Assembly (NCBI GenBank): GCA_007922225.1
Contig: ML680053.1
Coordinates: forward strand, 2,680,319-2,744,318
Direction: 5' to 3'
From: Emydura subglobosa
Taxonomy: Eukaryota > Chordata > Testudines > Chelidae
DNA: 64,000 bases
Shown: in pieces, positions 11,102 to 22,836 of the stretch
Layout: every line of letters begins with the position of its first letter
Position numbering within the stretch: position 1 is the first letter of the stretch
The notes under the pieces: model-generated
Databases searched by the model: none
What the model was told of the DNA's origin: nothing
Seen by the model: the letters and a program-made list of their open reading frames with translations, nothing else
Position numbers and translations under genes: made by a program

Positions 11102-12174
11102 GTAAGGGCATTCCTAAATTCTATGATTCAGTTATTCCAGTTCTGCTCTTAACAAGGTTTTTGGGGGGTAAACGGGTAAGAAACAAGCCTTGTTTGCTAA
11201 TCTTTCAATGTTCACAACAGAGCTGGTATCTTTGGAATAGGTAGAGATTACTGACCTGATTTCACCAACTCCACTTACAATAGATGTGTAATTACAATAA
11301 AGCTCCAAACAGATGCCAGTATTGTCACCTGCAAAAGAACTGCACTATTTTTGCCTCCTGCTTGCATGACTAATATCCTGGATTTCTGTTTTGAGCTAAC
11401 TGTTTTTGCTAAACCTATTAAACTCTATTATATTCTGGTGAGGTTCTCTAAACATCCATCATTTTAGGGTTACAAATAGACAATTTAACAATTTGCCAAA
11501 TAAAATGTCCTATTCCCTTCAGTTTACTCAAGAGAAATATATAAACTTTTTGGTTTAAATAAATAGGATACAGTTGACACTGTATTCTAAAATAGTTTCT
11601 AAATACATGCAGTCTTTCGACATATTCCACTTTTCAGAAAATCACTGGTGAAATTATAATTGAATAAACCACAGCATAATGGAGAAATTCGTGAAGGGTT
11701 TTTTCAAAATAGAAATTGTCTATGTTGATTTTCATTTTTTTAGAGTTAGGTATAAGTACTAATTTGAACTAAGTGTAAGTTAAAAAGAGAGAACTTTATA
11801 CAGCTTTTTAATTCCTAGGCTTATGCTTGGTAAACCCTGCTCGGGGAAAAAAGGCCTGGCCCTCACATTGAATGTTTAAATCCAAAAATTGTATGAATGG
11901 CTATGTTATGGACAATATGAGTAACTTTGCCAGAAATAAATACTAACAGCTATAACAAAATCGCCCTTGAAATTAAAATGTTATCTTTTGGCTTTCCACC
12001 TTAACAAATGATAAGCAATTTTAATTTTTCCCTAACATCTCCATAGGGCAAATTGTTTACATTAAGTGCTAAGTTGTTCTTAATACAGTGTGCTGAATTT
12101 TCTTACCTGTGTGTGTCTTGTAACTCTAACTGTATGCTCTGTGTTTTTGTCCTTGTGCAATCTTTGTCATTCAG

Positions 12175-12246
12175 AGTTTTAATGCTGTTCAGCTGGTGGA
12201 TATTGAGCCTTCACCTGTCAGTGCTATGAGAATGACTATAGCAGAG
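12175..12246 (+). CDS. FCHSD2: Candidate FCHSD2 cassette exon (24 codons)
   Basis: This 72-base segment has an acceptor with a long pyrimidine tract ending ctttgtcattcag and a donor GCAGAG|GTATAT. It is exactly 24 codons, phase 0 on both sides, with no stop. Spliced between the exons at 11006-11101 and 29018-29134, it would insert SFNAVQLVDIEPSPVS and eight further residues after the DSDT turn of the F-BAR region. The FCHSD2 protein I remember joins these flanking exons directly, so this would be optional. The donor is weaker than those of the constitutive exons. It could be a tissue-specific isoform or a chance arrangement. Confidence 0.5.
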
Positions 12247-12929
12247 GTATATGGTAGTATTTGTCATCAGTGTTTGGTATTTGTGGTATTACTGGTATGC
12301 ATGCTCATGTGAGTGCTAAATTCACTGTCATGCATAAATATCAACTGAATGCATAATTTATAAAGACAACTCACTTGCTCCATTTTGAAAACTAATAGTT
12401 AAATTATCATTTTCTTGTTTCATGTTATGTTAATTGAGAGGATCAATTTCTAACTTATAGCTTCTTGCCTTCTGAGGTATCTCATGCTTTTGCACATCAT
12501 TTGTAATTAAAATTTCACAACTTGAGGAGATATAGTGAAGTGTGTAATTGCCACTTCTCTGACATGTATAGAGAGGCTTATTTCAGTATTTCATCTTTTA
12601 ATATAACTGAAGATATTTGTAATATAGAGAAGAAAAGGGATCTTCAACAATATTTTTTTAAAGTAGGTACATATCATTTTAGTGCTTTCATGTGTGATAT
12701 CAGGATGTAGGCAAATGCTAGCTTGTACTAAATAAAGCGATGTAAGTCCAACTGATCATTTGAGAAAAATACATGGAACTCTTCCTTTTTGTCAACATAA
12801 AATTAGACTGAGACTCATAACGTAGGGAACCACGAATGTGTACTGATAACCCAGGCCCCCGAAACCAAATTAATTCTCCTCTTTCTCTAGAGAACTACCC
12901 CCATTTGAAATAGAACCAACATTACAAAT

Positions 12930-13150
12930 AAGATTCTTCTTTGAAGTGGCCACTGTGTGTTCCGACTTGTCAAATATGTACCTGACGTTCTGAGCTTCAA
13001 GAACATTCTAGAAAGCCGTGCCTGGGCCTTCTGAGCCAGGGATGTAAAACATCATGCTTCCATATTTCAAAGACAGTTTGTCTCTCACTTGCCTGACTGT
13101 ACCCAAGTTCAGGATTACTCATTATTTTCCTTGCACAGCCTTTTGCTGAA
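12930..13150. repeat. Possible decayed DIRS-type terminal repeat
   Basis: The stretch starting gattcttctttgaagtgg recalls the ends of DIRS-type elements, which start with 'ttcttcgagtg'-like words as seen at 45321 and 19716. Only one end is seen and the rest does not align clearly, so this is a weak call. Confidence 0.25.
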
Positions 13151-13819
13151 CGTTTAGCTGTTTCTGAAGTTCTCTGTTTTCACAAGAAAATAATAAAAAC
13201 TTTCATGTCTTTACTATCAAATACTTCTCACTAAATTGGGTCGAGGGTGGTGACTAGAACTATGTGAAAGTGGGGACAATATTTGTACACAAGTTTTCAC
13301 TCAAGATTTTTGCTTCTGAATATCAGTCAGAAGCAGTACATTTTTTAGTTAGTCAAATTATAATTGAGATTGAAGAATTGATAGCTATTGTGCATTTTGG
13401 CCACTTATTTCCAGCCATTTTGTATAGAAGAATTGCTGAGAGACAAGGGGATTGTTGCTTTTTAGTATTAATGGGATATGCATCATTATTTTCATTCTAA
13501 AAGATTAAGAAAAATTAAGAAAATATACTGTAGGAGTGACCTGTGTTTTTTACCTAAAATACCATTTTCCCAAAGGACAGTTTTGAGCTTCCTTGTAGAA
13601 TAAGTGCCTGGCATTGTGGAGCTCTGGTCCCTGTTTGGGGTTTTTAGGCACTGCTCTCTGATGAACTATTTTTATGATTTTAAATATGAATGCTTGATTT
13701 CTCTGTTGAGCTTCCCAATACGATGGAACATAAAGGATTGTCATAGAGTTCCTGAGTTTATTTTGATACATACAGAACATTTCATTTTGATTTTGACTTT
13801 TTTACATTTTTTTATAAAT

Positions 13820-14035
13820 TAACTTAAATTTCTAAACAGTTGTTTTAACCCAGAAAATGGAACTTGTTTGTTTAAAAAATATGAAAATGGGATGTTTCAA
13901 CAATATCAAAACGTTTTTCAAAAGGAGAAAATCAAAATTGACCCTTTCCTCCATACAATTTCAGTTTTGACTAATCAATATTTTCTGGCAAAAAAAAACT
14001 TTAGTCAAAAAAAAATTCTTAATCAACTCTAGTTT
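13820..14035. repeat. A/T-rich foldback-like repeat
   Basis: Runs of 'gaaaatggaac', 'aaaatgggatg', 'caaaacgtttttc' and 'tcaaaattgac' alternate between strands, like a short self-complementary intronic repeat. No ends could be defined. Confidence 0.3.
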
Positions 14036-14940
14036 TTATTCCTTTCAGGAGGGAAATTCACAGATGCAGAAGGCTTTTCAGTATAGTGTAGAAAAAATAA
14101 ACGCATTTTGGGGGACACTTTTTCCCCCCAAAAGAAAAGGAATGCAGTTAACCTGTGCAATGAATCTTGATGAAGAGCATTATAGCTAATATAATGGCGA
14201 GTTCAATCATGAGGACTTCTGTTTAGAGGACAAAGTGAACTTCTAATCAGAAGTCAACAAAGTTCATTGTACAGAATACATACTGTCCACCCCCACAGAG
14301 CTTAGATAAGCATATCTTTAAGAACATAGCAAAATATTTTTTAAAATTAGCCAAATTTTTTTATGCTTCCTGCTTGGAAAAGGATCCCCTTCCTTGAGCT
14401 ACATGATATCGTGTGATAAAATGCAACAAATAATGAAAAGCATCTCCAAAAAACTGAGAATAATAACAACAAAGAGCTGACACTAAACTTTTGAAGCAAT
14501 TCTCCTTCCTGTTTTTTCTACTCATTGCTGGTGTAATTACAGTTGTCTCCTGTTACAGTATTAGGATTGGTATCTTTCTCTCAGCTAGGTTAAACTAATG
14601 CTAGCTGGCATTAACATTTACTAACTTAACCAAGTTTAATTTTTTGAAAAGGTATTTAATTTATACAACACACTTAAATATACATTTTTGATACTAGTAC
14701 ATTTTCAGCATAGGAGCGGTGCAGAAAATAAACTTGAACGTCCCAGTAACATGAGTGGGTGTTCCATAGCTTAATTCCTTAAGGACCATGCTGAAGATGA
14801 TAACTTTTAAGACATGATGTCCTAAGTTGTATTTGGGAGTAGGGATAATAATTTCACTATTTTCTTGAATGTGCAGGTGAGTTTGTCCACTTTGTTCCAA
14901 TTAAAACTAGAAACATTTTCTCTTCATAAAAATATATGGG

Positions 14941-15160
14941 CCTGATTCTCATTTCCACTAAGGGCCCCTTTACACTGCTCTGGCAGTATAAAGGGGTCCT
15001 ACAGTGGGTGTAAATGAAATGAAATTTACTTTCACTTTAAAGCCCCTTAGTGAATCCATGGAGAAATAAGGAGAACCCAGTGATGTGCTGTCCTTGCTTA
15101 CATGAGTAGCTCCAAGTGAAATGAGATTACTCCTGCACAGTCTGCAAAATCAGGTCCTAA
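14941..15160. repeat. Foldback repeat with imperfect inverted ends
   Basis: The left end reads CCTGATTCTCATTT and the right end, read inward, CCTGATTTTGCAG. The interior includes a small perfect-looking hairpin, 'aggggcccctttacac' against 'gtataaaggggtcct'. Likely a non-autonomous DNA element; family not assigned. Confidence 0.5.
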
Positions 15161-15552
15161 TTCCTGCCTGAAAAGGTGGCAAAAAACTGACATACATTTA
15201 AAAGAGGTACAAAATAAGTAGATAATTTTTAGCTGTAACTTTACTGGAAATAAAATAAGCAAATGTTGATATGGTTGAATGTTACTCCTTTAGGTATTGT
15301 GCATTACTGCTGAGAAGAAATACAGCCATTCAGTTCAAAAGACGGTGTCTTTCCGAAGTGGAGCTTTGTAAAACTGTAACATTACCCATGTAATTTGACA
15401 TGTCCTGTGCGTGGCTGATGTCACTTCAGGTTCTTTTGCTTGAGTGACCCTCCCTAGGGACAGGTTTACAATCTGGGGTTTGTGACATGGTAATCATAAT
15501 TGAGGTTTATTAAAGGGACTGTGAGCAGTGGCTGAGTTTTAAGATGGTTCCT

Positions 15553-15748
15553 GACTTATTTTACTTACTTACTTACATAAAGGCAGACTTATTTTACTTA
15601 TCTGAAAGCAGAGCAGAGAGCTTATTTTACTTATTTTTTACTTACTTATTTGACTTATACAGGGAAATGAATTTATATTTATAATTTTACTTATATTTTT
15701 TATTTATTTTACTTATATTTTACTTATATTTTTACTTACTTATTGAAC
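15553..15748. repeat. Degenerate (TTAC)n / TTATTTTAC tract
   Basis: About 195 bases made of repeated 'ttattttactta' and 'cttacttac' units, interrupted near 15580-15620 by an 'aaaggcagac' and 'gaaagcagagc' pair. The periodicity is visible by eye. It is a decayed microsatellite or minisatellite. Confidence 0.8.
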
Positions 15749-17116
15749 TTGTATGGGGAAATTAAAATGTCTAACTACATAAATTTTTGTGGAATCTAGA
15801 GACCATGCTGATGATAGCAGCATTTTTATTCCATTCAATAAACTTTGTCCATGTCAGATTCTGAGCAACTGGTTAAAAACAAGTGTCAATTGTTAAAGTA
15901 ATATGGGGGAAAAGAGACCAGTGAGCAGAAACACAGTTGCACAGATCTTCTGTTTACTGATGTTTTCAGTCACTACTGTAATAGATCACCATAGAGTTAG
16001 TATCTGTGTCAAGACTAATTCAGAAGATCCCCCTCTTCACTGTGGATACTTGATAAATAGCCGTTCCTTTGTATTTATGTTTATGAGACAATGTGTTATA
16101 TATGGGAATAGCTAGAGGCAAGCACAGCTGCTATGATAGTTGGCTGTCTGCACAAAGTGAGGAATTGTGAGTTGGTGTGCAAGTTTCACTGTGTACTATA
16201 CCAGAAGAATAAATTTTCTTGTAGTTCCTTCAAATGAATTTGAGTGAGAGGGTATGAATATTTTTTAAATACACAATGAAAAATAAATAAAAGATTCAAA
16301 ATTCAAGACCAGGAATTAGAGTGCAGAAATATTTCAAATCCAATCATCTGAGCTAATGAAGTAACTTAAGTCCATAAGTAGGGAACATAAGAGAAAGGAG
16401 CTCAAATCACTATTGAGGTTTAGTAACACTATTGATCACCAGCATCTGACAATGTATCATGTTATCCATGATGGCAGAGAAATGAGGTGTTCCAGAGACT
16501 ATAAAGTTTGAGACTGTATTTGAGAGAGATTTCTAATTTGCTTCGTAAAGACAAAACAATTTGATATTCCAACCTTTCTTTTCCTAAAACAAAAATGGAG
16601 TCATAGAGAGGGGAAGTTATACCTTGTCCATAACTCCATCCTAAAATGCCTGCTTTGACAACCCCTGTGTGTATAGTAACTTTTACAGCAGTGAATTTTC
16701 TTTTTAATTTATCTGAAGTTAAGTTATCTGTGACCCCCAAAAAATGAATATCACATTGCAATCCAAATACACAATAAATAAATAAATATTCAACTCCCTA
16801 GAGGAACTTACTCAATGAATTGTTAATAGGAACGGTACATAATAGCTTTACAATTACTTCTTCCATATAAAAAATGATTCAAATAAAGAATATTTCAGTT
16901 ATGCGAAGTGTCAATGGACAAAATAAATGGAGCTATTTGATAACAGTAAAATATTTTGATGTAGAGAATTTACCTTTAGCCAACAATTTATGATGGATTG
17001 TTATGATATCAAGATTGTCAAGTGTTTCCCGTGCCCAGATGACATTGAAAAGCCCTGGATCCCCTTTCTCCATCTATACATACTAGAACCAGCCTCTCTG
17101 TGATGAAACTGGGATC

Positions 17117-17127
17117 TTTTTTTTTTT
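17117..17127. repeat. Poly(T) run
   Basis: Eleven T residues in intron. Confidence 0.8.
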
Positions 17128-17735
17128 AAATTGATGACTTTATGTTGCCTTTTGGGGTGTTCCCTTAGCCTTTCACAGATCATAATGGCAATTGACATGC
17201 ACAGAGAACTCAAGATGATCCTCTGGTGTTGCTGGGATCATCGTGCTTTATAGCATTTTTTAACCCACACTTCTCTTCCTTGGCAGAGGAAAGAATTGAA
17301 CTAAGGAAGGAAGGAGAAGCACACTAGTGGACATAAGGTTCCTCAAAATGTGGTAATTAAAAAATCCCCACAACCCTCGCCATGGGGGGAGGGCACTAAC
17401 CTTCCTTATGGACATTAGGAAATATGTCCAAATATGCCCTTTTTTACTGTCCCACTTGCCAGTATAATCTTCCCTTCAGTTTTAGCAGGGAGTTCCAGGA
17501 TTAGCAGTAGTGAGGTGTTAGGAAAAAATGAAGTGAAAGCAGTTTTTGAAACAAACTCCTGCTTTTTATTTATTAACAAGGTAAATCAAAAAGGCTCTGA
17601 ACAATAAGGCAGTAAGTTATTAACATTAAAGTAAAAATAGGGATTTTAGGTTGAAATTTTTCAGGATTTATTATTGCGATAGATTAAAATACAGTAGACA
17701 CTCATTAGTAGCGACATATTGGTGCCCTTTTGCTA

Positions 17736-18370
17736 TGCTGCTCCCAGGGCTGTCCCTAGGGATTGCAGGGCCCAGGGCAAATTGTCCCAGCGCACAGCCA
17801 GGAGGCAGGCTGTAGCCACTCGACTCCCAGCCAGTCCCAGCACGAAGCTGGGACCCTGGCAACAGCTGCCCACCTCTCGCCCGGTCCTGGTGCAAAGTGC
17901 AGGGCCCGGGGAAGTGACTAGCTGGCTGCCCAGCTCCAGCAGAGAAGTAAGCCTGGGCAAGGGGCCTGAGAGCAGCCCCCAGCCTGTGTGCCCGCCCATT
18001 GGGGCATGCCGCCCAGGGATGTGGAGGATCTGGGGCCCCCCATAGCGGCCGAGACTGACCCATTCCAGCCTGGGCTCCTGGGCCCCGCTCCGTATGGTCG
18101 CTGCTCTCCGAGGGCTCCGCTGACCCCAGAGTTGGGTCCCCCCACCTGGGCAGCTGTTATTGACTACAAGCAGCCAGCTCCTCACAATGCCTGGCTCTGG
18201 CTTCCGGCCTCCAACCTGGCCACCAAGCGGGGGGCGAGACCATAGAGAGGGGTGGGACCTTGTGGTGATGGGAGACACAGCCCTCCCTTCAATTTTTTGT
18301 CTGGCCCACCTCAGCCACCACACCAGGAAGAGGCTGATGCCACCTTTGTTCACTTTGTGAAGTGCAAGGG
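17736..18370. mobile_element. GC-rich block, probably a hAT-like non-autonomous element
   Basis: This GC- and CpG-rich island lies within A+T-rich intron. It begins CAGGGCTGTCCCTAGG, and the right end read inward is CTGGGCCTGCCCTTGC, a partial inverted match (about 12 of 16). CAGGG starts are common in hAT non-autonomous elements. The 8-base flanks (gctgctcc, ctgactct) match only loosely. The long open frames here on both strands (for example 17733-18353 on -) have biased composition and no recognised domain, so I do not call a gene. A CpG island with promoter function is the alternative. Confidence 0.4.
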
Positions 18371-19189
18371 CAGGCCCAGCTGACTCTTAATAAACTAATA
18401 TTAAATGAGTTCCACTGTAGAAGAACAAAATAGTCATCAAATTTGTCTGTTGCTTTTCTTGAGTAGTATTTTTTAGGTGTCAGCTGTATGAAACTTAAGT
18501 CATGCATATCCCAGAAAAGGGTTTGATCATATGGTGGGAGTTGCAATGTGACATTGGCATGGTAGCATCATATTTTGAACTTTTAAAAAAGTACTGGCTG
18601 AGATTTTTAGGTGTGTTTTGTGTTAGTGGTTTGCATGTAGTATATGTTTACTTATTTCTATTCTTTGTCAAACAGTTATTTTTTGTTATAGGCTAGAAAA
18701 ACACTTTGAGCTTTTATTAGGTTCAAGGGAGTCAACATTTCTTACTGCCAAAACTACAAGTGTGCAGTCTGTATCCAACATAATTGCATGTATGGGTATA
18801 TAAAAGCTGCATACTTGCCTCTGTAAGACAACTCCTGCACCTGTAATAGCCTTTTGGACAAAAACTGGAGACATGACACGTGTGTCTACAAACTAAATAC
18901 AGTAATTAATTTGAGAACCAGCATATGATTGCTAGCCTCTCAGCTTGCAACCAGTCAGTGACTTCACGTTCTTTAGGCGGGCGGGTATTCTGTTTGCTTG
19001 CTTTAAAAAACTGAGTTTTTAGCACTTGACACTGTTTTCACTGTACTCCAAGCTGAGAGACTAAGGCAGAAAGTTAATCTATATTTAGCTCAGCTTGTTT
19101 CTTCACTCTCTAGCCAGCAGAAGCATTTTAGTTTTCTTCTTTTTGAAAGAGGTTAAATCAAATCAGATACTTTGCAACAAATGAAGACC

Positions 19190-19270
19190 TCAGTCCTAAA
19201 CACTTAGGCACATGCTTTACTTGGCACATGTAAATGGTCCCAGAGAAGTAACTGGAAATCAGAGGGATTG
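19190..19270. repeat. Fragment of a 'taagcacatgc' palindromic repeat
   Basis: Contains 'aggcacatgctttac' and 'ggcacatgtaaatggtccc', matching repeats at 29380-29440 and 57700-57800. These belong to a foldback family common in sauropsid introns. Confidence 0.45.
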
Positions 19271-19297
19271 CTCCCATGTTTAAAATTAAACACCTTT

Positions 19298-19440
19298 TAT
19301 TATTTATGATTTGTATTATCTCAGTGCCTTGGAGCCTTTGTCATGGACTAGGACCCCATTGTACTAGGCCCTGTACAAACACAGAACAAAAACAGTCACT
19401 GCCCCCAAAAAGCTTAAAATCTAAATATAAGACAAAAGAA
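19298..19440 (-). repeat. MIR/L2-type SINE-LINE tail fragment
   Basis: Read on the - strand this gives 'ttaagctttttggggg', 'ctgtgtttgtacaggg' and 'cctagtacaatggggtcc', the shared 3' tail of MIR-like and L2-like repeats. The same tail is seen on + at 51227-51320 and 39798-39880. Confidence 0.65.
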
Positions 19441-19712
19441 AACTGATAGACTGATAGGGGAGTACAGGTATTGGTTAGCATCATAGGCAATAACCTGACT
19501 GTTGTCAAATTTTGTGGGTATTTTTATAGGCTTCATAGCAAAGGAGAGTTTGATGGAGGATAATGAGTTAGCTTTGCTGATGTTTATGGTCATCTCCTCC
19601 CAAGCATGCGGGGCAGCATAGGAGAAAGCACGAAAGTGCTTGTTAGCCTTTATCCCTCGCTTGTTAAATTTACTAACATAGTCAGTCTCCATTAGAGGCG
19701 GGAGTCAACCTT
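19440..19712. repeat. Ancient interspersed repeat, left of the DIRS insertion
   Basis: Words such as 'tttgatggaggataatg' and 'gcagcataggagaaagcac' recall an old LINE-like repeat of amniotes. Its continuation ('agggccttgaaagtgaag') appears on the far side of the DIRS element near 25765-25790, so the DIRS element seems to have landed inside it. Family name not assigned. Confidence 0.4.
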
Positions 19713-19855
19713 TCATTCTTCTTCAAGTGCTTGCTCATGTCCATTCTAAATTAGGTGTGTGCGTGCCGCATGCACTGGTACCGGAATTTTTTCCCTAGTG
19801 GTATCCGTAGGGCCAGCTCTAGCACCCTCTGCAGTGCTGCATGTATGTGGTCATA
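19713..19855 (+). repeat. DIRS copy 1 left inverted terminal repeat
   Basis: Starts near ttcttcttcaagtgcttgct and ends near the 'ctctgcagtgctgcatgt' stretch. Its reverse complement is found at 25555-25712 with few mismatches over roughly 130 bases. Confidence 0.92.
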
Positions 19856-19975
19856 TATAGGGCACTGCTGGCCTCCCTCCCTTTCAGTTACTTCTTACCG
19901 CCCATGATGGTACTGAAACACTTTCTTTGTCCTGCAAGCTACAGTATTCCTAGTTGTTGTTTGTATTATCTAGTG

Positions 19976-20382
19976 CAGTGGTTTGCAACCTTTCCAAACT
20001 ATTGTACCCCTTTCAGGAGTCTGATTTGTCTTGTGTACCCCAAGTTTCACCTCACTTAAAAACTATTTGCTTACAAAATCAGACATAAAAATACAAAAGT
20101 GTCCCAGCACACTGTTACTGAAAAATTGCTTACTTTTCATTTTTACCATAAAATTATAAAATAAATAGATTGGAATATAAATATTGTACTTACATTTCAG
20201 TGTATAACATATAGAGCAATATAAACAAGTTATTGTTTATGAAATTTTAGTTTGTACTGACTTCACTAGTGTTTTTTATGTAGCCTATTGTAAAACTAGG
20301 CAATTATTTAGATGAGTTTATGTACCCCTGGAAGACCTTTGTGTATCCCAGGGGTACGCATACCCCTGGTTGAGAAACACTG
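19976..20382. mobile_element. hAT-type non-autonomous transposon nested in DIRS copy 1
   Basis: The element starts CAGTGGTTTGCAACC and ends GGTTGAGAAACACTG, imperfect inverted ends of the Charlie/hAT kind. It is flanked by 8-base direct repeats, ATCTAGTG (19968-19975) and ATCTAATG (20383-20390), with one mismatch. An 8-base duplication is the hAT hallmark. It is 407 bases long and A+T-rich inside, with no coding capacity. It interrupts the untranslated leader of DIRS copy 1 and so inserted later. Confidence 0.9.
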
Positions 20383-20445
20383 ATCTAATGTATATAGTTG
20401 TTGTTTAAGAGTTTATAGTCTATTAGTTAGTAGTTGACTAGTTAG

Positions 20446-22705
20446 TTGTTTACCCAGGGTTGGGGTATTCCCCAGTCCCTGGGTTTTAAACCTTGTGCTT
20501 TATACAAGAAGCCTGTGCCATTGAGTGACCCGCACCAGAGTTGTTTGAAGTGCCTGGGGAAAGCTCACCTTCACGGAAAGTGTAAGATCTGCAAAGGGTT
20601 TCCCCCTCGAACCAAGAAGGACACAAGGCTCTTCTCGTGGAATCGGCAGTCAGGCCAGTGTCAGAGCCACGATCGGACTTGGCACCCAGTATTCCAGCAT
20701 CGACTAAGAGTGCTCCCCCAGTTTCGGGGCCCACACGGCATCGCCAGCACTGAAGAAGAAAAAGGTACATGCCAAGAAAGAATGAAAGTCAGCTAATAAG
20801 AGCTTGGGCACCGCGGGAAAAGCTGATTCAGCCCCAAGAACACCTCCGCCTGTGAGAGCGTTGAGCCTGACTCCAGTGCCACCACCAACTCTGGGGAGTG
20901 GCAGAGGCCTGCGCCATTTATTAGCCCCTTCTAAACCTGAAGCATTCCAGGCAATGAAGGACCTGTTGGCTTTACCGGTGCCACCTACACCACAGGAGGG
21001 TAGAGCGGGGCATTGAGGTTCAGTTGCCCAGGCCGGGGGCCAGTCGAAGGAACGCCAGTGCTGGTCCCACCACAGCCCCTCCCTTCCACACCGGTTTCGC
21101 AGCGGTCACCGGAGTCCCAGCACTGCTTCCCGGTATTACATCGCCGTAGATCGGGGTCGAGTCTTTGGTCACCAAGCGCCAGATGCTAGTCACCGGAACA
21201 TCAGTACTGGTCTGAAGAATGCTGACATCAATCTCCAGAACACCGGCGCTCCCCAAGCCCTCAACATCCCCAGCACCACTTCGCGACCCACTACAGTGAC
21301 ATTCCGGAGCCCCGGCACCGCAAAAGTCCCTATAAGAAGCCAAAGGACAAGACACGGTCAAGACATAATCAGCACTCGGGCTCTCGGCACTGCTTCTCGT
21401 CACCAGATTCCAGACGTTTAAGAAGCAGCATTGAGAAGCATGTGGTGTCGGTGCCCCCATGGTCGCCAGCACTTAGCTCCTCAGACTCAAGAGACGAAAT
21501 TGTCGTCCTCCCAAAAGGGCAAGCCCCCAAGCAGCTCACTGGGTTCCCCATGCTGCCGCAGATGGGAGGATGGCCGCAAGGACAATAGCCAGGTCCCTGG
21601 CAATTTTGGAATCCGTGCGGGTTTCCTCAGGCCACGATGCCATATGCTCAGTCATCTGTGAGTGCCTCGGTACCGCAATCCTCGAAGGACCCACCCATGG
21701 CGCCAGAAGTAGATATTGGGTTGAACCTGGAAGACTCTCTTTCAGGTAGCCCCTTGGTAACCACCCCAACCAGGGAGGAAGATCCAGCTCCCCCTCAGAT
21801 TCCTGCCTCCTCATCTTTCTCACCAGACAAGGCTGTAGCAGACCTCTCTCATGCTGCACTATGGACAATGACAGGGCACACCAAGACCTGCTGAAGCGGG
21901 TGGTGGCTAACCTGGGCCTCAGGATAGAGGAACTTATGGAGTCAGTGGATGAACTCTTTGGTGTCCTGGCAGATGCAGCACTGTCCACAGTGGCCCTACC
22001 TGTGCATGATGGGGCTTCAAGCTCACTAAGGCGCTATGGCAAACCCTGGTCTCCCTGCCTCCCACGGCTAAGCGGGCAGAGGAGAAGTATTGTGCCGTCC
22101 AAAGGGTCTGAATATTTATACACACATCCATCTGTGGGGTTATTAGTTGTGCAGCTAACGAGCGGGACAGGCAAGGACAAATGAGTTCAATACCCAAGAA
22201 TAAGGAGGCCAAGAAATTAGATTTATTTGGCCACAATGTGTACTAGACAGCAAGCCTGCAGCTGGAAAAGTTCACCGGCTCCCTTCTGCAGTCCTCCAAG
22301 CAGGAATTTGAAGCTGTCCTAGAAGAGGGGAAAACAGTAGCCAGACCCTCCGTGCAGACATCAGATGCAGCGGACTCAGCGGCGCAGGATATGGCCTCCT
22401 TGGTGTTGATGAGGAGAGCATCTTGGCTCCAATCATCTGGCCTTTTGACGGAAGTCCAGCAATCCATCCAGGACCTTCCATTTGATGGCTCAGCCCTCTT
22501 TGCGGACCAGACCAATTCCAGGCTGCAAGACTCAAGGGTTACTTTGAGATCATTGGGCCTCCACATGCCGTCTTCATCCAGGAGGCATTTCAGGCCCTCT
22601 CACCAGCAGCACTTCGGGGGTCAGTCCCGGGTGCAGCCCTGTAAGAGGAGATATAAGATCTACAAATACCATCAGTACAATTCTCCAGCCTCTGCCTCGA
22701 GATAA
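20446..22705 (+). pseudogene. DIRS copy 1 gag-like gene, broken
   Basis: The DIRS gag-like protein is thought to package the element RNA. The first open piece (20446-20796) has a Cys/His cluster: a CALYKK stretch where the usual second Cys is Tyr, then CLKCLGKAHLHGKCKICKGF, a zinc-knuckle-like arrangement. The next recognisable piece is 21861-22184, with HQDLLKRVVANLGLRIEEL and KGSEYLYTHP, typical of this family. A third, 22352-22705, has DMASLVLMRRASWLQSS and VQQSIQDLPFDGSALF. The pieces lie in different frames and are separated by stops. The second DIRS copy shows the same order. The assignment rests on remembered DIRS proteins of turtles and fish. Confidence 0.8.
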
Positions 22706-22836
22706 GGTCCAAGTCGCTGTCCCTTGAGGGCGGAAAGCGAGGCTTTTGAAGATGCACCCGAGAGCGACCTACCAGTCCTTTCTCAGGATCCAAATTTCCA
22801 TTTATTCGCTTCCCACCTGGCATCTTCCCTCCCTGC

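Noticed and set aside
13264..13500. A 78-residue open frame in A+T-rich intron.
   Set aside because: No repeat or host motif, no good splice sites, and a length expected by chance in 64 kb.
17733..18353. A 206-residue open frame on - and overlapping frames on +.
   Set aside because: GC-rich sequence has few stops by chance; frames are open on both strands and there is no family motif.
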